NCBI RefSeq assembly: GCF_002095485.1
Contig: NZ_MLFS01000020.1
Coordinates: 1 to 64,000, forward strand
Source: Pantoea wallisii
GTDB taxonomy: Bacteria > Pseudomonadota > Gammaproteobacteria > Enterobacterales > Enterobacteriaceae
DNA: 64,000 bases
Reading direction: 5' to 3'
Shown: positions 58,163-64,000 of the stretch, piece by piece
How the letters are laid out: every line of letters begins with the position of its first letter
How positions within the stretch are numbered: the first letter of the stretch is position 1
Program-made: the position numbers and the translations under genes
The notes under the pieces: model-generated
What the model was told of the DNA's origin: nothing
Databases searched by the model: none
The model's input: the letters and a program-made list of their open reading frames with translations, nothing else

Positions 58163-58607
58163 ATTTAACCCGGCGTAACGCCAGCTCAGCCCCATCCCAG
58201 AACAGCCGCGCATTGCCATCCGCCAGCACACTCAGCACCGCGCCCGGCGCTGGTCCCCATGCCCGATCGCCACAGCGCACGTTAAACCCGTAGCGAAAGC
58301 TGAAATCCCGATCCTGCGCCGCGCCGTTAGCCGCGCTCAGACGAGGCTTGCCGCTGCAGTTATCCACCGCAGGATTGATGCTGCGCTCTGCGGTGCCGCG
58401 CGTCCAGCTGATACCACTGGATTTGAACGCCACGCGTGCGCCCATAAACTGTGGGTCATTTTTGATATAGAGCTGGCCGGGCTCTTTTTTGGGCGTTACG
58501 GCAACCACTTGCCACTCGCCAGTCATATCGGACCAGCTAACCGGTGCCGCGCTCACGGCAACACTTAATGGCAGCAGCAACGCACCCGCCAGCGAAACAA
58601 TGCGCAT
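58161..58607 (-). CDS. Hypothetical exported protein
   Basis: A 148-residue protein with a good signal peptide ('MRIVSLAGALLLPLSVAVSAAPV', about 1-21) and a mature part with two Cys ('DNCSGKP', 'NVRCGDRAWG') that could form one periplasmic disulfide. The opening 'MTGEWQVVAV' and the closing 'ARLFWDGAELALRRVK' suggest a small beta-barrel or lipocalin-like fold, but I do not recognise the family. ATG 58607 follows AAGGAG. It lies convergent to trpS and 73 bp downstream of cysG on the same strand. Confidence 0.8.
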   Translation of the reverse strand: MRIVSLAGALLLPLSVAVSAAPVSWSDMTGEWQVVAVTPKKEPGQLYIKNDPQFMGARVAFKSSGISWTRGTAERSINPAVDNCSGKPRLSAANGAAQDRDFSFRYGFNVRCGDRAWGPAPGAVLSVLADGNARLFWDGAELALRRVK

Positions 58608-58680
58608 GGTAACTCCTTGTTATGAGATATCAGGCTTTAGTCTGGCGGTTAAGCGCAGCGCTGTACAGCCCTTTGCCGTT

Positions 58681-60045
58681 TCAGAACCAGCGCAGCCGAT
58701 CGCGTAGCGTGACCACCCGGCCGACAATAATCAGGGCTGGGCTGACAAACTGCCGGGCCAGGGTCTCCAGTTGTGCCAGCGTTGCTGTTTCAACACGCTG
58801 CTGCGGCGTGGTGCCATGCTGGACGATAGCGACCGGCATGGCGGCATCCATGCCGTGCTGCAACAGACGCTGCTGAATATCCGCTGCCTGATTCAGGCCC
58901 ATATAGAACACCAGCGTTTGCTGCTCCGCCGCCAGCTTATCCCACTCGATTTCGCCATGCTGTTGCAGATGCCCGGTAACAAAGCGCACGCTCTGGGCAT
59001 GGTCACGATGGGTAAGTGGAATGCCGCTATAGGCGGCGCAGCCAGATGCGGCAGTGATGCCGGGCACCACGCTAAACGCAATGTTGTGCTGCGCCAGGAT
59101 CTCCAGCTCCTCGCCACCGCGGCCAAAGATAAACGGATCGCCACCTTTCAGGCGCACCACGCGTTTACCGCTCTGCGCCTGCTCCAGCAGCAGCTGATTA
59201 ATCTGCGCCTGCGGTACGCAGTGATGGCCAGCCTGTTTGCCGACGAAGATCCGCTCAGCATCGCGGCGCACCAGGTTGAGAATCGGTTCAGATACCAGCC
59301 GGTCATAAACCACCACATCCGCCTGCTGGATGCACTGCAACCCTTTTAGCGTCAGCAGGCCGGCATCGCCCGGACCGGCACCCACCAGCACCACCTCGCC
59401 ACGCTGTGACGGCGGGGCATCAAACAGTGTATTGATGATGTGCTCCGCGCGTGGCCGATCGCCGTTGGCCAGCGTCTGTGCCAGACGATCGCTGGCGAAA
59501 AAGCGCTCCCAGAAGGCGCGTCGCTGCGCCATGCTGGCAAACGTTCTCTTCACGCGGCTGCGCAGTGAACCGGCCAGCGCGGCCAGCTCGCCCAGATGCT
59601 GTGGCAGCATGGCCTCGAGTTTTTCGCGCAGCAAGCGCGCCAGCACCGGGGCGCGGCCGCCGGAAGAGACTGCAATCATTAGCGGCGAGCGATCAACAAT
59701 CGACGGCATTATCGCGCTGGCCTCCTGCGGCGCATCCACCAGATTACAGAAGATACGACGCGCTTCGGCCGCATCGCCGACCCGTTGGTTCACCGCATCA
59801 TCATTGGTGGCGGCGATCACCAGCCAGCACGCCTCCAGCCAGGCCTCTGTAAACGTGCCCTGCAGTAAGGTTACCTTTCCCTGTTGTGCCCATTGCTGAA
59901 ACGCCGGGGAGAAATCCAGTGCGCCAACGTGCAGATCGGCGCCGGCATCCAGCAGCAGGCGCGCTTTGCGTTCAGCCACATCGCCAGCGCCCACCAGTAA
60001 ACAGCGTTTGCCCTGCAGGCGACAAAACAGCGGAAAGTAGTCCAT
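58681..60045 (-). CDS. cysG: Siroheme synthase CysG
   Basis: A 454-residue trifunctional enzyme: the N-terminal half (about 1-215) oxidises precorrin-2 and inserts iron ('[19 protein letters not shown]', '[16 protein letters not shown]', with the conserved Asp and the 'SSGG' phosphoserine region), and the C-terminal half (about 216-454) is a uroporphyrinogen III methyltransferase ('[17 protein letters not shown]', '[18 protein letters not shown]'). It makes siroheme for nitrite reductase (NirB) and sulfite reductase. Follows nirC, but a terminator-like hairpin lies between them. Confidence 0.97.
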   Translation of the reverse strand: MDYFPLFCRLQGKRCLLVGAGDVAERKARLLLDAGADLHVGALDFSPAFQQWAQQGKVTLLQGTFTEAWLEACWLVIAATNDDAVNQRVGDAAEARRIFCNLVDAPQEASAIMPSIVDRSPLMIAVSSGGRAPVLARLLREKLEAMLPQHLGELAALAGSLRSRVKRTFASMAQRRAFWERFFASDRLAQTLANGDRPRAEHIINTLFDAPPSQRGEVVLVGAGPGDAGLLTLKGLQCIQQADVVVYDRLVSEPILNLVRRDAERIFVGKQAGHHCVPQAQINQLLLEQAQSGKRVVRLKGGDPFIFGRGGEELEILAQHNIAFSVVPGITAASGCAAYSGIPLTHRDHAQSVRFVTGHLQQHGEIEWDKLAAEQQTLVFYMGLNQAADIQQRLLQHGMDAAMPVAIVQHGTTPQQRVETATLAQLETLARQFVSPALIIVGRVVTLRDRLRWF

Positions 60046-60056
60046 AGCTCATCCTG

Positions 60057-60081
60057 TAAAAAAGCCCGCAAAAGGCGGGCT
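60057..60081 (-). terminator. Terminator-like hairpin between nirC and cysG
   Basis: On the minus strand: AGCCCGC, 5-nt loop, GCGGGCT, then a run of six to seven T (A-run 60057-60063). It would reduce readthrough from nirC into cysG. Confidence 0.7.
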
Positions 60082-60091
60082 GAACATATCG

Positions 60092-60895
60092 TTATACCGA
60101 TTTAAGCGGCACAGCCTGAGCGGCAGGCTGCGGGCGCTGCATCTGCGGTGTCGCATACCAGTAACCGAGGCCCATCAATACCATACCGGAGAACATGTTG
60201 CCCAGCGTTACCCACAGCAGGTTGTGACCGATGCCGCTGAGCGTCAGGTCGGCACTGTGCTGACCAAACCATGACAGCGCGAATACCGTCATATTGGCAA
60301 CGGAGTGCTCGTAACCGGAGGCGATAAACGCCAGCAGGCACCACCAGATAGCCAGAAACTTCGCCGTACCTTCCGTGCGTACCGCCATCCAGATTGCCAG
60401 GCAAACCAGCCAGTTGCACAGCGCACCTTTAAAAAACAGCGCCATGGCCGGCTGCGTGGTTTTCGCCAGTGCCGCACTGTGAATCAGCGAACCGGCGGCA
60501 GGCAGCAGTGCACCTGCCGCGTAGTAGTAGAGCAGGGCGACAAACACAGAGCCCACCAGGTTACCCAGCCAGGTTTGTGGCAGTACGCACCACATCTGGC
60601 CCTGGCTGATGGTGCCCGCTTTGACACCAAGGGTGAGGAACATCGTGTGGCCGGTGAACAGTTCGGAGCCGGCAATGATCACCAGCGTCAGCGCGATCCC
60701 GAATGTTGCTCCCATGATCAGCGGACGGTACGCGGGCTCTGCAAGGTTGCCAAGTGTGAAGATCAGGATGATCGCCAGGCCAACATAGGCGCCGGCCATC
60801 GCGGCGCTGATCCAGAAAGCCAGCGGGCTATGCTGTGCGGTGCGCACAATGCGCGCCGCATTGGCGGCGCAGGTGTTCAGGGTGTCAGTAAACAT
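60092..60895 (-). CDS. nirC: Nitrite transporter NirC
   Basis: A 267-residue inner-membrane channel of the formate/nitrite transporter (FNT) family, with six helices, that imports nitrite for NirBD. Recognisable FNT stretches include 'ELFTGHTMFLTLG', 'WLGNLVGSVFVALLYYYAAGAL', 'KGALCNWLVCLAIWMA' and 'ASGYEHSVANMTVF' (with the gating His). Third gene of nirBDC, 30 bp after nirD. Confidence 0.96.
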   Translation of the reverse strand: MFTDTLNTCAANAARIVRTAQHSPLAFWISAAMAGAYVGLAIILIFTLGNLAEPAYRPLIMGATFGIALTLVIIAGSELFTGHTMFLTLGVKAGTISQGQMWCVLPQTWLGNLVGSVFVALLYYYAAGALLPAAGSLIHSAALAKTTQPAMALFFKGALCNWLVCLAIWMAVRTEGTAKFLAIWWCLLAFIASGYEHSVANMTVFALSWFGQHSADLTLSGIGHNLLWVTLGNMFSGMVLMGLGYWYATPQMQRPQPAAQAVPLKSV

Positions 60896-60925
60896 AGTGA
60901 CGTCTCATAAAGTGAAGGGATTCTG

Positions 60926-61252
60926 TCAGGCACACACTTCAACCTGGCCTTTGCTGACACGCACCGGATAGCTCGGTACTGAACGGGAGGCATCTTCAAG
61001 GCAGACGCCGTCGCTCAGGCGAAAGCGCTGTTTTTTTAACGGGCTGGCTACCCACAGCGCGTGCTGGTGTTCAGCAATCAGGCCGCGCGATAGCACGCTG
61101 GCCTGGGCAAAAGGATCAATGTTACTGAGTGCATACAGCTGCTCATCGTCACGCGGACGGAAGATGGCAATCTGCTGGCCTGCTATCAGCGCGCACACGC
61201 CGGTAGCAGGCAGGATTTGGCTGAGTTCACACACGGGATGCCACTGGCTCAT
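60926..61252 (-). CDS. nirD: Nitrite reductase small subunit
   Basis: A 108-residue Rieske-fold subunit of cytoplasmic NADH-dependent nitrite reductase. The fold is recognisable ('QQIAIFRPRDDEQLYALSNIDPFAQASVLSRG', 'SPLKKQRFRLSDGVCLED'), but, as usual in NirD, the Cys-His cluster ligands of true Rieske proteins are missing. Start ATG overlaps the nirB stop (ATGA). Confidence 0.95.
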   Translation of the reverse strand: MSQWHPVCELSQILPATGVCALIAGQQIAIFRPRDDEQLYALSNIDPFAQASVLSRGLIAEHQHALWVASPLKKQRFRLSDGVCLEDASRSVPSYPVRVSKGQVEVCA

Positions 61253-63789
61253 GCGTCAATCTCCTCAATCTGGGTTATCGCGATACGTTCTGCCGGCCGT
61301 GCCGGGCGATGCTGCGCACGTTCGCTTACGTGCTGCACCAGCGGGTCGCGCTGAGAGCTGTTGATGAAGGTGCTGAAGTGGGTCTGCAGCTGCGGCTGGT
61401 TGACGGTCTCCGTCCATTCACACACCACTTCACCACGCAGGCGGGTCAGTTCATTCTCCAGCTGCGCGTTCAGGCCGAGCCTGTCATCAATAATTACGCT
61501 GCGCAGGTAGCCAATGCCACCTTCCAGGTTCTCCAGCCAGACTGAAGTGCGCTGTAAGCGGTCTGCGGTGCGGATGTAGAACATCATGAAGCGGTCGAGA
61601 TACCGCAGGAGAGTTTCGCGATCGAGGTCGGCAGCCAGCAGGTCGGCATGGCGCGGTTTCATGCCGCCGTTACCGCATACGTAGAGGTTCCAGCCTTTTT
61701 CGGTCGCGATTACGCCGACGTCTTTGCCCTGGGCTTCAGCACATTCGCGCGTGCAGCCGGAGACGCCAAACTTCATCTTGTGCGGGGTACGAATGCCTTT
61801 GTAGCGGTTCTCCAGCTCGATGCCGAAGCCAAGGCTATCGCCGACGCCGTAGCGGCACCAGGTGCTGCCCACGCAGGTTTTCGCCATGCGCAGAGCTTTT
61901 GCATAGGCCTGACCGGTTTCAAATCCGGCGGCAATCAGTTGAGACCAGATAGCGGGCAGATCGTCACGCTGCGCGCCAAACAGCCCGATGCGCTGCGAGC
62001 CGGTGATTTTGGTGTAGAGGTTATATTTGCGGGCCACTCCGCCGATGGCCATCAAACCTTCCGGCGTGATTTCACCACCGGCAGAGCGTGGGATGACGGA
62101 GTAGGTGCCATCTTTCTGGATGTTGCCGAGATAGAGATCGTTGCTGTCCTGCAGTGGCGCATGCTGCGGTTTCAGGATGTATTCGTTCCAGCAGGAGGCC
62201 AGCAGCGAACCCACGGTCGGTTTACACACTTCACAGCCGTAGCCCTGGCCATATTTTGCCAGCAGCGCGTCGAACGATTTGATCTCTTCAACCTGGATGA
62301 GGTGATACAGCTCCTGACGTGAGTAGGGGAAGTGCTCACACAGGTGATTGTTTACCTCAATGCCCTGACGGCTCAGTTCGGCATTCAGCACCTGGGTGAT
62401 GAGAGGGATGCAGCCGCCGCAGCCGGTGCCGGCACGGGTTTCCGCTTTTAGCGCCGCTACCGTATGGCAGCCGCCCTGTACCGCTTTAACGATGTCGCCT
62501 TTGCTGACATCAAAGCAGGAGCAGATTTGCGCGCTATCCGGCAGGGCGTCGACGCCGGGCAGCGGTTTTTCGCCGCTGCCCGCAGGCAGAATTAGCCCCT
62601 CCGGGTTTTCCGGCAGCGTGATGTTGTTAAGTGCCAGCTGCAGCAGGTTGCCGTAGTCGCTGGTATCACCTACCAGCACCGCACCGAGCAGAGTTTTGTT
62701 ATCTTCGCTGACGATAAGACGTTTGTAGATGTGTTTCTGCTCATCCAGCCACAGGTAGCTGCGCGCGCCTGGCGTGCGGCCATGGGCATCGCCAATGCCG
62801 CCGACGTCGACACCCAGCAGCTTGAGTTTGGCGCTCATGTCCGCACCGGTAAACGCATTGTCGCGGCCGGTCAGCGTGTCGCTTGCCACCTGCGCCATTT
62901 TGTAGCCGGGTGCGACGAGGCCATAAATGCGATCCTGCCAGGCTGCACACTCACCGATAGCGAAGATTGCCGGGTCGCTGCTCTGGCAGCGATCGTCAAT
63001 GGCGATACCGCCGCGCTGACCGAGCGCGAGGCCGCACTGTTTTGCCAGTTTGTCCTGGGGGCGAATGCCGGTAGAGAACACGATGAAATCGACATCCAGT
63101 GCGCTGTCGTCAGTAAACGCCAGCGTTTTACCCCCTTTTGCGTGATGCACAATCTGCCGGGTGTTTTTACCGGTGTGCACGCGCACGCCCATCTGTTCGA
63201 TTTTACGCCGCAGCTGTTCGCCGCCCTGCACATCAAGCTGCTCTGCCATCAGAACGGGGGCAAACTCGATAACATGGGTTTCGATACCGAGGTTTTTCAG
63301 CGCGCCAGCGGCTTCGAGACCAAGCAGGCCACCGCCAATCACGGCGCCACGTTTGCTGCGCCGCGCGCAGGCTTCGATAGCGTTAAGATCTTCAATGGTG
63401 CGATAGACAAAGCAGTCGCTGCCTTCAGCGCCGTTGATCGGCGGAATCCACGGGTATGAGCCTGTGGCGAAGACCAGCGTGTCGTAGTGCACCGCGCGTC
63501 CGGTGTTGGAGTGGATCAGTTTCTCTTCGCGGTTGATAGTGATGGCGCGTTCGCCGAGCAGCAGGTTGACCTGGTGCTTTTCATAGTAGCCTTCGCGAAC
63601 CAGCGAGAGTTCTTCAGCGGTGTGGTGGGAGAAATAAGCGGAAAGGTGGACGCGATCATAGGCGACGCGGGGTTCTTCACAGAATACGGTAATCGCAAAC
63701 TGGCCGGGTTCGGCCTTATCGATCAGCTCTTCTATAAAGCGGTGGCCGGCCATGCCGTTGCCAATAATAACGACACTGTGCTTGCTCAT
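61249..63789 (-). CDS. nirB: Nitrite reductase large subunit
   Basis: An 846-residue cytoplasmic NADH:nitrite reductase that reduces nitrite to ammonia. N-terminal FAD/NADH domains ('VVIIGNGMAGHRF', 'GAVIGGGLLGLEAAGAL'), a BFD-like [2Fe-2S] region with four Cys ('CSCFDVSKGDIVKAVQGG', 'GTGCGGC'), and a C-terminal siroheme/[4Fe-4S] domain ('TCVGSTWCRYG', 'GVSGCTRECAEAQGKD'). I chose ATG 63789 ('MSKHSVVIIGNG'). The promoter upstream has FNR and NarL/NarP sites. Confidence 0.97.
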   Translation of the reverse strand: MSKHSVVIIGNGMAGHRFIEELIDKAEPGQFAITVFCEEPRVAYDRVHLSAYFSHHTAEELSLVREGYYEKHQVNLLLGERAITINREEKLIHSNTGRAVHYDTLVFATGSYPWIPPINGAEGSDCFVYRTIEDLNAIEACARRSKRGAVIGGGLLGLEAAGALKNLGIETHVIEFAPVLMAEQLDVQGGEQLRRKIEQMGVRVHTGKNTRQIVHHAKGGKTLAFTDDSALDVDFIVFSTGIRPQDKLAKQCGLALGQRGGIAIDDRCQSSDPAIFAIGECAAWQDRIYGLVAPGYKMAQVASDTLTGRDNAFTGADMSAKLKLLGVDVGGIGDAHGRTPGARSYLWLDEQKHIYKRLIVSEDNKTLLGAVLVGDTSDYGNLLQLALNNITLPENPEGLILPAGSGEKPLPGVDALPDSAQICSCFDVSKGDIVKAVQGGCHTVAALKAETRAGTGCGGCIPLITQVLNAELSRQGIEVNNHLCEHFPYSRQELYHLIQVEEIKSFDALLAKYGQGYGCEVCKPTVGSLLASCWNEYILKPQHAPLQDSNDLYLGNIQKDGTYSVIPRSAGGEITPEGLMAIGGVARKYNLYTKITGSQRIGLFGAQRDDLPAIWSQLIAAGFETGQAYAKALRMAKTCVGSTWCRYGVGDSLGFGIELENRYKGIRTPHKMKFGVSGCTRECAEAQGKDVGVIATEKGWNLYVCGNGGMKPRHADLLAADLDRETLLRYLDRFMMFYIRTADRLQRTSVWLENLEGGIGYLRSVIIDDRLGLNAQLENELTRLRGEVVCEWTETVNQPQLQTHFSTFINSSQRDPLVQHVSERAQHRPARPAERIAITQIEEIDA

Positions 63790-63848
63790 GCTTTGCCTCA
63801 AAAATTGCGGTATCTGCGCTTACGATAACGCGCTGCTTCAGGCACTTA

Positions 63849-63862
63849 TTGATATACATCAA
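63849..63862. promoter_or_regulatory. FNR-binding site of the nir operon
   Basis: TTGATATACATCAA is a perfect match to the FNR consensus TTGAT-N4-ATCAA. Its centre is 28 bp from the NarL/NarP site, matching the -41.5/-69.5 layout known for E. coli nirB, which would put the start near 63814, with TATCGT as -10. Confidence 0.9.
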
Positions 63863-63875
63863 GTCATATTTTATA

Positions 63876-63891
63876 TACCCCTTTAGAGGTA
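63876..63891. promoter_or_regulatory. NarL/NarP 7-2-7 site of the nir operon
   Basis: TACCCCT (63876-63882), 2-bp spacer, AGAGGTA (63885-63891): a near-consensus inverted heptamer pair as bound by nitrate/nitrite-responsive NarL and NarP. Together with the FNR site it predicts anaerobic, nitrite-induced expression. Confidence 0.85.
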
Positions 63892-64000
63892 TGTAACTGA
63901 TTCTTAACGGCTTAAGCTAAGTACCTTATTTGGTTGAAAATTACCCAAAATGGTTAGAAAACGGCACGGTGGGCTGATAAAAGCCTGGAGAGTTTGTGGT

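Overview
The window looks like chromosomal DNA of an enterobacterium of the Erwiniaceae, most likely Pantoea or a close Erwinia. The basis is the mid-50s GC feel, near-identity of OmpR with the E. coli protein, and conserved enteric gene blocks (glpD/glpEGR, malPQ, nfuA-gntX-bioH, ompR-envZ-pckA-hslOR, igaA-nudE-mrcA-hofMNOPQ-aroKB-damX-dam-rpe-gph-trpS, nirBDC-cysG) interrupted by lineage-specific insertions. I see no rRNA, tRNA, CRISPR array, prophage or insertion sequence.

Layout: (1) 1-1.9 kb, the end of an ABC importer operon (ATPase, binding protein, partial permease) on the minus strand. (2) 2.1-3.3 kb, a YhhS-type MFS exporter broken by a one-base frameshift. (3) 3.8-13.8 kb, a myo-inositol catabolic cluster in three blocks, iolAB (+), iolR and iolC-DUF2090 (-), and iolDGE (+), with ATTTCAT/ATGAAAT motifs in the control regions that I propose as the IolR operator. 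(4) 13.8-14.3 kb, an AT-rich DUF943 gene. (5) 14.5-18.2 kb, glpD divergent from glpEGR. (6) 18.4-25.1 kb, malPQ, nfuA, gntX and bioH, without malT or gntT. (7) 25.1-31.7 kb, a glucosylglycerate/sucrose-phosphorylase-like gene, tex, a membrane protein with a papain-like domain, greB, and a YjbE-like small secreted protein. (8) 32.1-37.6 kb, ompR-envZ, a 73-bp tandem palindromic repeat, pckA, hslO and hslR. (9) 37.9-42.2 kb, a four-gene cassette (GPH transporter, aminoimidazole-riboside-type kinase, ADP-ribosylglycohydrolase, GntR regulator) where E. coli has yrfG. (10) 42.2-58.1 kb, igaA, nudE, mrcA, the hof DNA-utilisation/pilus-like operon and the aroK-to-trpS superoperon. (11) 58.2-64 kb, a small exported protein and the nirBDC-cysG nitrite reductase operon with a textbook FNR plus NarL/NarP promoter.

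Four otherwise well-conserved genes (yhhS, ycjM-like, tex and the membrane/papain gene) each carry a single-base deletion. Three map to a C (or G on the other strand) run and the fourth is consistent with one; two fall in a CCTGG context. Because tex is a conserved housekeeping gene, I suspect uncorrected assembly errors rather than true pseudogenes. I predict that all four genes are intact in the organism.

Functionally, the inositol genes cover every step from myo-inositol to acetyl-CoA, with the aldolase step probably supplied by the DUF2090 domain fused to IolC. The nir operon makes ammonia from nitrite in the cytoplasm and synthesises its own siroheme. The hof genes encode homologues of the competence/type IV pilus assembly proteins. 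The riboside-kinase cassette resembles the Salmonella STM4065-4068 locus and probably salvages a ribonucleoside-like compound. Statements about E. coli or Salmonella are from memory; no database search was run.
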